Shown: positions 34,435 to 43,330 of the stretch, in pieces
Layout of the letters: each line of letters begins with the position of its first letter
Numbering within the stretch: the stretch's first letter is position 1
DNA from: Chitinophaga pinensis
Lineage (GTDB): Bacteria; Bacteroidota; Bacteroidia; UBA4408
Direction of reading: 5' to 3'
NCBI GenBank assembly: GCA_945861665.1
Contig: CAMAVS010000001.1
Location: 357,965-421,964 of the forward strand
Length of the DNA stretch: 64,000 nucleotides
Notes under the pieces: model-generated
What the model was told of the DNA's origin: nothing
Database searches by the model: none
What the model saw: only the letters and a program-made list of their open reading frames with translations
Made by a program: the position numbers and the translations under genes

Positions 34435-36273
34435 CTACCACTTCTTCTTTTTAAAATCGCCACCACCGGTTGATGATTTTTTACCACCGTATGAAAAATC
34501 GCGTTTTTCGCGGCTTCCGCCACCTCCACCACCGTAGCTTCCTTTTCCTTCACCACCACCACTGCTGCCGGTTCTTCTTCTGAAACCACCACCGCCTCCT
34601 GAGCTACCTGATCCACCGGAACCACCTTCACTGCGTGAACGACCACGTGAAGTACTGCTACCGCCACCGGAAGCTTCAACACGTACACTGCGTCCGTTTA
34701 ACTTTTGTCCTTTAAAAGCTTCGCTCACTATTTGTGATAACCTTGGCTCTACTTCAAAGAAGGAGAAACTGCTTTTTACATCTATTCTTCCCACTGCATC
34801 TTTATCAAGGGATGTTATTTTACAAACCATATCACGTAATGAAAGCACATTTAAATCGTCCATTTCACCTACGTTTATAAAAAATCTTCCCGAATTCTCA
34901 TTTGATTGAGAAGCACCTTCGCTACCGCGTTCATTTCTTCTGCTGCTATCTACGTTTAAGTCCGGAGCATTTTTATAGTAATCCAAAAAGCGGTTAAACT
35001 CTTCGCTTATCATACGCTTAATTAATTCTTCTTTGCTTATGTCTTTAAGAAGGTCCATTACTTGAGGCAAAAATTGTTCTATTTCCCTTTCGTTAACTGG
35101 AACATCGTGTATTTTATTTACCAAGTGAATCAATTGTTTTTCACACACTTCAACACCACCCGGCAATTTATCGTGAGTGAATTTTTTACCTACTTGTTTT
35201 TCAATTTGTTTAATTTTAAACACCTCTTTGCTATTGATGATAACAATAGAAATACCTGATTTGCCTGCTCTTGCAGTCCTTCCGCTTCTGTGTGTATAGT
35301 TTTCAATATCATCAGGCAAATTATAATTGATAACGTGTGTAATGTCGTTTACGTCAATTCCGCGTGCAGCAACATCGGTTGCCACCAACATATTCAATGT
35401 TTTACCGCGGTAACGCTTCATCACAGAATCGCGTTGTTGTTGCGACAAATCACCGTGCAATGCATCGGCATTGTAACCGTCTCTGATTAATTTTTCTGCT
35501 ATTTCCTGTGTCTCCATTCGGGTACGGCAGAAAACGATTCCAAAAATATCGGGATTGTAATCTGCTATTCTTTTTAGGGCACTGTACTTATCACGTGCTT
35601 GAACCACATAATACTTATGTTCAATATTATCGGCACCTTGGTTTTGTTTACCTACGGTAATCTCAAACGGATTACTCATGTATGCTTTTGCAATACGAGC
35701 TACTTCGTATGGCATTGTTGCAGAGAATAACCAGGTGTTTTTCTCACTGGGTGTTTCAGATAAAATACTGTCTAAGTCTTCTTTGAAACCCATATTCAAC
35801 ATCTCATCTGCTTCATCCAATACTACTACTTTAATAGACTGTAATTTTACTCTTCTACGCTTTATCATATCCACCATACGTCCTGGAGTTGCAACAATAA
35901 TTTGTGCTCCCCTAGATACTTCGCGTATTTGAGTTTCGATGCTGGCACCACCATATATTGCTACAATATTGGCACTTTTAACATACTTGGTAAAACTTTG
36001 TAAGTCTCGTGTTATTTGCAAACACAATTCGCGTGTAGGGCAAATAATTAAAGCTTGTGTATTTCTATCTTCAAAATCAATTAATTTTGTAAGCGGTAAT
36101 CCAAAAGCAGCCGTTTTTCCTGTTCCTGTTTGAGCAAGACCAATTAAATCGCGGTTACCCTTAATCAATTCGGGTATTGCTTCTAGTTGAATGGGTGTTG
36201 GAGTTTCAAAACCCATTTCGGTAATAGCCTTAGCTATAATGGCATCAATGCCTAATTCTTCAAATTTGTTCAT
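34435..36273 (-). CDS. DEAD-box RNA helicase (DeaD/CsdA-like) with DbpA-type RNA-binding domain and glycine-rich tail
   Basis: This ATP-dependent RNA helicase is likely involved in ribosome assembly and RNA turnover. It has 612 residues. The Q motif is near residues 23-30 (ETPTPIQLEA), Walker A is AQTGTGKT (47-54), DEAD is at 153-156, SAT is in LFSATMPYE, and HRSGRTARAGKSG is motif VI. A DbpA/CsdA RNA-binding domain follows at about 455-530 (FINVGEMDDLNVLSLRDMVCK). The tail from about 535 is rich in Gly, Ser, Arg and Lys and ends KKKW, typical for RNA binding. The gene has a structured leader at 36369-36424. Cold-induced expression is usual for such genes but was not seen here. Confidence 0.95.
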   Translation of the reverse strand: MNKFEELGIDAIIAKAITEMGFETPTPIQLEAIPELIKGNRDLIGLAQTGTGKTAAFGLPLTKLIDFEDRNTQALIICPTRELCLQITRDLQSFTKYVKSANIVAIYGGASIETQIREVSRGAQIIVATPGRMVDMIKRRRVKLQSIKVVVLDEADEMLNMGFKEDLDSILSETPSEKNTWLFSATMPYEVARIAKAYMSNPFEITVGKQNQGADNIEHKYYVVQARDKYSALKRIADYNPDIFGIVFCRTRMETQEIAEKLIRDGYNADALHGDLSQQQRDSVMKRYRGKTLNMLVATDVAARGIDVNDITHVINYNLPDDIENYTHRSGRTARAGKSGISIVIINSKEVFKIKQIEKQVGKKFTHDKLPGGVEVCEKQLIHLVNKIHDVPVNEREIEQFLPQVMDLLKDISKEELIKRMISEEFNRFLDYYKNAPDLNVDSSRRNERGSEGASQSNENSGRFFINVGEMDDLNVLSLRDMVCKITSLDKDAVGRIDVKSSFSFFEVEPRLSQIVSEAFKGQKLNGRSVRVEASGGGSSTSRGRSRSEGGSGGSGSSGGGGGFRRRTGSSGGGEGKGSYGGGGGGSREKRDFSYGGKKSSTGGGDFKKKKW

Positions 36274-36368
36274 ATAATTTTTGTTTGTTAATATAAATTG
36301 TTCGTCAATAATGGGATATTATTGAGTTGAATCGAACAACTTTCAGTAGCATAACTACCTCTTCGACA

Positions 36369-36424
36369 GGCAGTTTAATTGTTGTTTAATTCGTCTCGGA
36401 AAAATTCCCGTTTTTTAAACTGCC
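36369..36424 (-). promoter_or_regulatory. Structured leader of the DEAD-box helicase mRNA
   Basis: A 10-bp perfect inverted repeat (36369-36378 with 36415-36424) encloses a second small hairpin (about 36397-36410). The outer stem begins almost exactly at the transcript start predicted from the -7 element at 36426-36433. The leader to the ATG at 36273 is about 150 bases, long for this genome. It may act as a thermosensitive or autoregulatory element (inference). Confidence 0.5.
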
Positions 36425-36425
36425 G

Positions 36426-36433
36426 CAAAGATA
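36426..36433 (-). promoter_or_regulatory. -7 element of the DEAD-box helicase gene
   Basis: TATCTTTG on the minus strand matches TAnnTTTG exactly. A clear -33 at normal spacing is not visible. It predicts transcription starting near 36423. Confidence 0.45.
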
Positions 36434-36516
36434 CTATTTATTTATGAATTAGCTAATTAACAAATTTTTACAAATTTCATTTTTAGCATTTACAAAAACA
36501 AAGACAGGCTACAAAC

Positions 36517-37098
36517 TCAATGGATTAAGGCATTGTGGATGCTTATAATTTGCGGCAACAAAAGTTCATTTGCATTATTACTGATTACAAAAGAGGATTG
36601 TTTTGTTTTTTCTTCATCGCTCCATTGACTTGCCATAATTTTTTCAATAGCCTCTCCTGTAAGATTACTGCGCTTTTTCACTCTTTCAATTCTTGTTTCT
36701 TTGTCTGCAATAACAGTAATGATACTATCCATCTCTTTATCCAATCCGGTTTCAAATAGTATAGCAGCTTCTTTCAGAATATATTTTTTATCCCCTTTCT
36801 CTTCCAACCAATTTTCAAACCTTTTCTTTACCAGGGGATGAATAATGGCATTTAGTTTTTGCAATTCGTGTGGATTAGAGAATACACGTTCACTTAATTT
36901 TTTTCGGTCCAGCTTGTTATCGATATCTAATATGGATGCTCCAAAGGTTTCAACAATTTTAATTATTACAGCATTCGATTCACTTATTTTTTTTGCTTCT
37001 TCATCGGCATAAAAAACAGGCACTCCCATTTTTTCAAAAACATTACAAACGTATGTTTTACCACTTCCAATACCACCTGTAATTCCTACTTTTATCAT
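36517..37098 (-). CDS. coaE: Dephospho-CoA kinase
   Basis: This enzyme phosphorylates dephospho-CoA in the last step of coenzyme A synthesis. It has 193 residues. Walker A is GITGGIGSGKT near the N-terminus (about 5-15), and the substrate-binding line VFYADEEAKKI and the RVKKRSNLTGEAIEKIMASQ lid segment are present. The start at 37098 overlaps the end of the YbbR gene by 4 bases, so the two are translationally linked. All expected motifs are intact. Confidence 0.95.
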   Translation of the reverse strand: MIKVGITGGIGSGKTYVCNVFEKMGVPVFYADEEAKKISESNAVIIKIVETFGASILDIDNKLDRKKLSERVFSNPHELQKLNAIIHPLVKKRFENWLEEKGDKKYILKEAAILFETGLDKEMDSIITVIADKETRIERVKKRSNLTGEAIEKIMASQWSDEEKTKQSSFVISNNANELLLPQIISIHNALIH

Positions 37099-38093
37099 TT
37101 GTATTGCAATATGTACTCAACTTTTTGCGGATAAATTTGCCAATTCAAAACATAATCAGGTGTTTTTGCCAAACTAACTTTTAGCTTATTGCTTTTGTTA
37201 GAATCGTTTGCATTGTATTCGGCAACAGCCGTAAACATTTCGGGTTTTACTTTTTCAAAGTTACTGAGTGCTACCGTATACTTCACTTTTATTTTATCGG
37301 GAAAGGTTTTGATGGTGTAATTTTCAGGAACATTACTTACGCTAATTGGAATTTCAATATTTGCTTCAGTATACCTCTCTACAGGTATGTTTACGACAAT
37401 AATTTTTGATGAAAAATCAAGCGATTCAAATTCTTTACCAATTTTAAGCGGCAGATTAACTTGCAATGATTTGTTTAAATGTGTTATGTTTACTTTTTCC
37501 GTTTCAATGTACGTTAACTTATCAAGTATGCTGACGGGTCCACTTATAACTACTTTTGTCGGACTTACCTTCATCATACCACTTAGTTGATATTGCTTTT
37601 CAAACATGTATTTAAAATTTAGTTTTACAGGAAGTACTTTAAACACTCTTTTGTCGTAATAAAAATTAATGGTATCGGTTGTTATAAAATTAATTTTCAT
37701 ATTATTATTAAGCTGTTCTACAAACTCAGAAATAAGCTGGTTGGTAGCCACAAAATAATCCTTCCCATTATTTTTGCTGCTACTGTTTTTTTCACTTATA
37801 AAAAGTGTGTCTGAACGATTTAACAGTATATAGGAATATAATAAAAAACCTTTTGCCGTAACAGAAGCATCTATAGAGGAGGGTAATTTGTTTGTAATAA
37901 TTTTGTCGGGTGGAAAGTTCGTATACTTCAATTGAAACGTGAGAGTAGTTGTATAACTATTAGATAAAACCGTAAGTAACCAAAACAACAAAGAAACAAC
38001 AATGCAGATAATGAATACAGAAAATTTGCCGTTTACAATAAAGGATCTTTCTTGTATAAAATCACGAATGAGTTGGAAAATATTTTTTTGCAT
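37095..38093 (-). CDS. YbbR/CdaR-like domain protein
   Basis: This 332-residue protein has a short cytoplasmic start, one membrane helix (about 23-45, SVFIICIVVSLLFWLLTVL) and an outside part made of YbbR repeats: TTTLTFQLKYTNFPPDKII early, then ISGPVSILDKLTYIETEKVN near 190, and VSNVPENYTIKTFPDKIKVKYT later. YbbR domains occur in Firmicutes CdaR, which regulates cyclic-di-AMP synthase. No cdaA gene is adjacent, so that role is not supported here. It overlaps coaE, and this pairing I have seen in Bacteroidota. Confidence 0.8.
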   Translation of the reverse strand: MQKNIFQLIRDFIQERSFIVNGKFSVFIICIVVSLLFWLLTVLSNSYTTTLTFQLKYTNFPPDKIITNKLPSSIDASVTAKGFLLYSYILLNRSDTLFISEKNSSSKNNGKDYFVATNQLISEFVEQLNNNMKINFITTDTINFYYDKRVFKVLPVKLNFKYMFEKQYQLSGMMKVSPTKVVISGPVSILDKLTYIETEKVNITHLNKSLQVNLPLKIGKEFESLDFSSKIIVVNIPVERYTEANIEIPISVSNVPENYTIKTFPDKIKVKYTVALSNFEKVKPEMFTAVAEYNANDSNKSNKLKVSLAKTPDYVLNWQIYPQKVEYILQYK

Positions 38094-38152
38094 TAGAAGT
38101 AAATACGGTGTAAAATAACTAAATCTGCTTACGAATCACAAGAAAATAAAAT

Positions 38153-38172
38153 GTCCCGCCAAAATGCGGGAC
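38153..38172 (-). terminator. Hairpin terminator after the choice-of-anchor B protein gene
   Basis: A 7-bp GC-rich stem with a 6-base loop is followed on the minus strand by a T-rich tract, 22 bases after the stop at 38195. Confidence 0.7.
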
Positions 38173-38194
38173 ACCTTTATTGTATTTAATGAAA

Positions 38195-40573
38195 TTAATA
38201 TTTTACCACTTTCAATACATTAGATATTTTTTGTCCGTTTACTAACTGAACAAAATACATTCCATTTGCATAATTACTGCCAATGGCTATACTTCCTTCC
38301 GTTGAAGACAATTTTATTTCTTCGGTAATACGGCCTGTTATATCCGTTACTCTTAATACTGCATTTTTTGACGCATCCATTAAATAAGATACGGTTGTTG
38401 TTCCATTAAAGGGATTTGGAAAAACTGCAATGTGATTTTTAAGTATAAAAGCACTTTCATCTAATCCGGCAGGCCCTTCCATTACCTCAAACTTATCAAT
38501 TCCACCCTCAACCAAATGACCTGAATTTGCTTGATCAACAATGCTAGCAACAAAATTCATTGTAGCCGTTGGTGTAATAAAATTAGAGATTTTAAATACT
38601 TTATTTACCCAAGTTGAATTATTGGGAGTATTTAAGGTAATGACTTCAATAGGAACTGTTGTTTGCCCGTTACTTAAACTTATCGTTAATGTATCGTCAG
38701 CCAGACCAACATTTCCACCACCATTATAAAACCATCTATAATAACTTATGTGAGAATCTATGAATACAGTTGCATCAAAAGTCGGTGATGTTAAAGTCGT
38801 AAATCCATCGTCTACATCATCGTCTCCGGGTTGTCCACCTGCATTACCAGTAACATAGCATTTATCGGAACAATCATTGTTCACATCAACACCTGGGTTG
38901 GCAGGGATTCCATTATTTGATGTTCCTACAGGAATACCTCTTACCCAAGAACCTGATACTGCATTTCCAGATACTGTCCAATTATAATTAAAAGCAAAAT
39001 CATCGTATATAGCAGTATCCAACTCTATACCAAAATCAGCATTTGGGCCATTAATTAAAACGTTGTTATCACATACTGTTTGATAGCCCAAAGCACCTGC
39101 AATCCAATCATAGTTACCCGGAATAACAGCACATTTTGTATAATTTCCCAAGTTGTTAGTGGTCATATTATATGAGTTGTTTGCATTAAAAACATTTACT
39201 TGAATATTGGGAACGGGTGTTACCGCATTGGAATCTTTAACAATACCTGAAATGTTAACTGCGTTTGGGCTGAACAATTGAACAGAAAGACTTGTTAAAA
39301 TACCATTCGTAAGTACAACACCAGTAATTGTTTTAGAATTGTAACCAGCCTTAGTAAATGTAACAGAATATGTTCCTGCATCTGGTGTTCCTGTTTTATA
39401 ATCACCGACAATGTCAGTACTATCAAGAATACTCAATGCTTGAATTGAAACTTGAACACCTGTTATTGGAGTAAAGCAAATGCTATCCACAATGTTCCCT
39501 TCCAGATAACAAGCTCTTACATAATTAGGAGTGTATACAAATAAACCTAAGCCCATATCAGACACAACCATAGTTCCAGAAGGTAAAAATGGATATACTC
39601 CCCAAACACCAGCATAACCACCACCTGAAAGCGGATTGGCATCATACCATCCTACATTCACTAAATTTTGTGGACGATGTGCATCTGTTATTACAACACC
39701 ATCTTTGTACCAAGATGAAATGGCATAATCGTTTAAGATATGTGTATTGTGAACAATTGACTGCGATCCCGGATTTTGAGACTGAATTTTATCCATAAAC
39801 TTTATATTGGCAGTATTTGAAACATCGAAAGCTGCCAACCAAGAATTGTCCACCTCATCGGTTGTAAACAGAAAGTGTCCATTATCGCTTAACCAAGTAT
39901 TGTGCGTAAAATTGTTGGGCGTATTCTGACCTTGTATCTCAACAGGATTTGCCTTATTCGATACATCTACAGCCATAAAATAACCATTGTATACTTCTCC
40001 TGCCCATACGGTATCATTTCTAACATAACCATCGTGTACATATCTAACATTATACATTCCTGCATAAGTAGGATTCCATGGGTCGGTTAAATCACCTATT
40101 ATAAAACCCTGATTGCTTACATTGCTTCCGTATAAATAGACAAAGCCATTGTCGATATGTAATGCATGTATTGAATTTAATTGTTGGTTGGGACCTGGAA
40201 TTATAGGCGCCCATTGTTTAATAGGTAAATTTAATCCAGGCAAATTTCTTAAATCAATTATTTGTAATCCACCACCACCTTCAGTAGTTACATAAGCGTA
40301 ACGCCCCCAAACTTTTACCTCACGCCAAATGGATTGAATCCCCGGTATTTGAGCAACTTGAGTAGGTGAAGCAGGATTGGTAACATCCACAATGGAAAGA
40401 CCAAATTGGTGGCCGACTAATGCATATTCATTACCCAAGGTATCCACAAAACCGCCAATATTGGAAAGCTGTGAACCGGGATAAGTTAAGGTACCAACCA
40501 AAGTCATATTTTTTTGACTAAAAGCTGTTAATGACAAACAAATTGCTAATAATGCTGCGTAAAAAAATTTCAT
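38195..40573 (-). CDS. Choice-of-anchor B family surface protein with carboxypeptidase-like domains and T9SS type A sorting domain
   Basis: This 792-residue secreted protein has a signal peptide at 1-19. Residues from about 25 to 350 form LVIVD-type beta-propeller repeats (VGHQFGLSIVDVTNPASPTQ, GGGLQIIDLRNLP, FMAVDVSNKANPVEI, LAAFDVSNTANIKF), the choice-of-anchor B family. Two carboxypeptidase-regulatory-like domains follow at about 355-435 and 440-515 (ITGVQVSIQAL and VKDSNAVTPVPNIQV). Then comes a jelly-roll like segment, and the last 75 residues are a T9SS type A tag (HIAVFPNPFNGTTTVSYL to VLKVVKY). Function is unknown. It is a monocistronic unit between parC and the YbbR gene. Confidence 0.85.
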   Translation of the reverse strand: MKFFYAALLAICLSLTAFSQKNMTLVGTLTYPGSQLSNIGGFVDTLGNEYALVGHQFGLSIVDVTNPASPTQVAQIPGIQSIWREVKVWGRYAYVTTEGGGGLQIIDLRNLPGLNLPIKQWAPIIPGPNQQLNSIHALHIDNGFVYLYGSNVSNQGFIIGDLTDPWNPTYAGMYNVRYVHDGYVRNDTVWAGEVYNGYFMAVDVSNKANPVEIQGQNTPNNFTHNTWLSDNGHFLFTTDEVDNSWLAAFDVSNTANIKFMDKIQSQNPGSQSIVHNTHILNDYAISSWYKDGVVITDAHRPQNLVNVGWYDANPLSGGGYAGVWGVYPFLPSGTMVVSDMGLGLFVYTPNYVRACYLEGNIVDSICFTPITGVQVSIQALSILDSTDIVGDYKTGTPDAGTYSVTFTKAGYNSKTITGVVLTNGILTSLSVQLFSPNAVNISGIVKDSNAVTPVPNIQVNVFNANNSYNMTTNNLGNYTKCAVIPGNYDWIAGALGYQTVCDNNVLINGPNADFGIELDTAIYDDFAFNYNWTVSGNAVSGSWVRGIPVGTSNNGIPANPGVDVNNDCSDKCYVTGNAGGQPGDDDVDDGFTTLTSPTFDATVFIDSHISYYRWFYNGGGNVGLADDTLTISLSNGQTTVPIEVITLNTPNNSTWVNKVFKISNFITPTATMNFVASIVDQANSGHLVEGGIDKFEVMEGPAGLDESAFILKNHIAVFPNPFNGTTTVSYLMDASKNAVLRVTDITGRITEEIKLSSTEGSIAIGSNYANGMYFVQLVNGQKISNVLKVVKY

Positions 40574-40633
40574 AGTGTGTAGTGTTTAGAATATATAGAA
40601 TATAAAAGTATAAATATTTAATGAATAAGTGAC

Positions 40634-43249
40634 CTAAAACTCTAATTCAATCTGGTTGTCCATGTCATCTAATCCCGATTTTATTTTCTTTAACCGATCT
40701 AATCGTTCAGAATCAATTTCTACTTCCGGTTTGGGAGCCGCTTCATTAGGTTTTAATGGTTCGGTTTGTTCAATGAGATTAATCTCTTTTACTTTCCCCA
40801 TCGTTAGTTTGTTGCCTTTAGCTTTAAAGCCTTTAACTGTAATAAAATCAACCAACTTTATTTTTTGATTGGGCACTTCATTCCCTTTATTTTTAGAAAA
40901 TTTTATTTCAACAATAGGCGAAACGGCCGTACTTACCAATTCCAATTGTGAACCTTCTGCCTCACTTATAAAAAGAACTTTTTTATCGCTTAGCTCTACT
41001 AAAAATCGTTTTACAAAATATTCTTTTTTTTCGCCATCCAAATATATTGCTGAAAGAGGTTTTAATGGATCGAGCTTTTCAATCAATATTAAATCTTCTT
41101 CAAAATGGTTCGTAAGATCAAAATTACATAACCTGTAATGCCCCGATTGTGTAATCACAATAATCTTATCATCTCCGCTAAATTCGCCCATATATTGCCC
41201 TCGTTGGTCTGTATTTAAACGATGAACAGTATCGTCAAACCAAATCATTCTGGCACCCAAGGTAGAAACCCCTTTTTCCTTCTGAATAATTTTTTTAACC
41301 GGAAATCTTGAAATGATGTTTCCAATTGAATTTCTGCCTTTTATAGTAAGTTCAGCGAAATCAAAATCAAAGGTTAATTTTTTAAGCTTTGGCAGTGGTT
41401 TTAACAACACATTAATGGTTTCGGATTCACCATTTGGATTAGCAGTAAAATATAAAACGGAAGAATCTTTGGCTCCTTTTGTTAAATCATATACTTTATC
41501 ACGTGTTACGCCACTTACAGCGAATCGTTTTACCATAATATTGCCTTTCGATCCATCTTGGTATATCATATTATATATAGTGCGCTCATCGTTTTTCTTG
41601 AATACATTAATATATATCGTCCCCTTTCCAACAAATGCCTTGTCTGTAACTTTGCTGACAGTCATTGTTCCGTCTTCACGAAAAACAATAATATCATCCA
41701 TATTGGAACAGTCGCAAATATACTCGTCCTTCTTTAAACCGTAACCGGCAAAACCTTCCTCTTTGTTTATATATAATTTTTCATTGGCAACCGCTACAGA
41801 AGAAGCAACAATTGTATCAAACGATTTTATCTCTGTTTTTCTTTCTCTCCCTTTGCCGTATTTCTTTTTTAAATTTTTAAAATATTCAATAGCAAAGTCT
41901 ACCAAATTATCTAAATGATGTGTTACTTGAATAATTTTTTCTTCAATTGATTTTATAATGTCATCGGCTTTAAAGGAATCGAATTTAGAAATTCGCTTAA
42001 TTTTTATTTCGGTAAGCCTCTCAATGTCTTGAACAGTAACCTCTCTCTTAAATTTATTTTTATAAGGTTTTAATCCTTTATTAATGGCAGCCAAAACAGC
42101 TTCCCATGTTTCACATTCTTCAATATCGCGGTAGATTCTTTTTTCAATGAAAACTTTCTCCAACGATGAAAAATGCCATTGCTCCTCCAATTCACCTTTT
42201 TCAATTTCAAGTTCCCTTTTTAGTAAACCAAGTGTTTGGTTCGTAGAGATTTTTAGTATTTCGTTTACACCGACAAATCGTGGTTTATCGTTTTCAATGA
42301 TACAGGCATTCGGAGATATTGAAACTTCACAAGCTGTAAATGCATATAGTGCGTCAATTGTTTTATCAGGAGAAATTCCTGGAGCCAAATGAATTACAAT
42401 TTCTACATTTTCCGATGTGTTGTCTTCTACTTTTCTAATCTTAATTTTCTCTTTCTCATTGGCAGAAACAATACTATCAATAAGACTTGTAGTGGTTGTT
42501 GAAAATGGAATTTCAGAAACAACAAGTGTTTTCTTATCCAATTGAGCTATTTTTGCCCTTACTCTAATTTTTCCCCCACGAAGTCCATCATTGTAATTTG
42601 AAAAATCGGCCATACCACCAGTAGCAAAATCAGGCAATATGTTTGTTCTTTTCCCTCTCAACACATCTACTGATGCATCTATTAACTCAATGAAATTATG
42701 AGGCATCATTTTACAAGCAAGCCCCACAGCAATTCCTTCTACTCCTTGTGCCAACAATAAAGGAAACTTAACTGGAAGAGTAATAGGTTCTTTGTTCCTA
42801 CCATCGTAAGAAGCTTGCCAACGTGTAGTTTTGCTGTTAAAAACAACCTCCAAACCGAATTTAGTAAGTCGCGCTTCAATATAACGAGCTGCAGCTGCAC
42901 TATCACCTGTTAAAATATTTCCCCAGTTCCCTTGGCAGTCAATTAATAAATCTTTCTGTCCAATTTGTACCATAGCATCACCAATAGAAACATCACCATG
43001 GGGATGGTATTTCATAGTGTGTCCTATTACATTTGCAGCCTTGTTATAACGGCCATCATCCAACTCTTTTAATGAATGCAGTATTCTCCTTTGTACAGGC
43101 TTTAGACCATCTTCAATAGCCGGCACTGCCCTTTCTAAAATTACATACGAAGCATAATCAAGAAACCAATTTTGGTACATCCCAGAAACGTGGGTGATAT
43201 TTTGCAACTCATTGCTTTCGTTATTTTCAAATTCTCTATTTTCAGTCAT
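40634..43249 (-). CDS. parC: DNA topoisomerase IV subunit A
   Basis: This type II topoisomerase subunit decatenates daughter chromosomes and works with ParE. It has 871 residues, typical for Bacteroidota ParC. The N-terminus includes SYVILERAVPAIEDGLKPVQRRIL, then YHPHGDVSIGDAMV, and the catalytic tyrosine Tyr123 in SAAAARYIEARL. The C-terminal region (about 490-780) is a beta-pinwheel with degenerate blades; no GyrA box (QRRGGKG) is visible, in line with ParC and not GyrA. An acidic/charged tail ends the protein. It is monocistronic here, and the parE gene is not in the window. Confidence 0.9.
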   Translation of the reverse strand: MTENREFENNESNELQNITHVSGMYQNWFLDYASYVILERAVPAIEDGLKPVQRRILHSLKELDDGRYNKAANVIGHTMKYHPHGDVSIGDAMVQIGQKDLLIDCQGNWGNILTGDSAAAARYIEARLTKFGLEVVFNSKTTRWQASYDGRNKEPITLPVKFPLLLAQGVEGIAVGLACKMMPHNFIELIDASVDVLRGKRTNILPDFATGGMADFSNYNDGLRGGKIRVRAKIAQLDKKTLVVSEIPFSTTTTSLIDSIVSANEKEKIKIRKVEDNTSENVEIVIHLAPGISPDKTIDALYAFTACEVSISPNACIIENDKPRFVGVNEILKISTNQTLGLLKRELEIEKGELEEQWHFSSLEKVFIEKRIYRDIEECETWEAVLAAINKGLKPYKNKFKREVTVQDIERLTEIKIKRISKFDSFKADDIIKSIEEKIIQVTHHLDNLVDFAIEYFKNLKKKYGKGRERKTEIKSFDTIVASSVAVANEKLYINKEEGFAGYGLKKDEYICDCSNMDDIIVFREDGTMTVSKVTDKAFVGKGTIYINVFKKNDERTIYNMIYQDGSKGNIMVKRFAVSGVTRDKVYDLTKGAKDSSVLYFTANPNGESETINVLLKPLPKLKKLTFDFDFAELTIKGRNSIGNIISRFPVKKIIQKEKGVSTLGARMIWFDDTVHRLNTDQRGQYMGEFSGDDKIIVITQSGHYRLCNFDLTNHFEEDLILIEKLDPLKPLSAIYLDGEKKEYFVKRFLVELSDKKVLFISEAEGSQLELVSTAVSPIVEIKFSKNKGNEVPNQKIKLVDFITVKGFKAKGNKLTMGKVKEINLIEQTEPLKPNEAAPKPEVEIDSERLDRLKKIKSGLDDMDNQIELEF

Positions 43250-43330
43250 TTTTATTCCTGTTTCAATACTTTTCTAATAAACACAAAAATAAAAATAATG
43301 CTGTTTTTTCGGTAAATATATTTTCATTGT

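Noticed and set aside
34356..34688. A 110-codon minus-strand reading frame rich in Val, Ala and Glu
   Set aside because: It is a shadow of the repetitive glycine-rich tail of the helicase in another frame; its composition follows the GGX codons.
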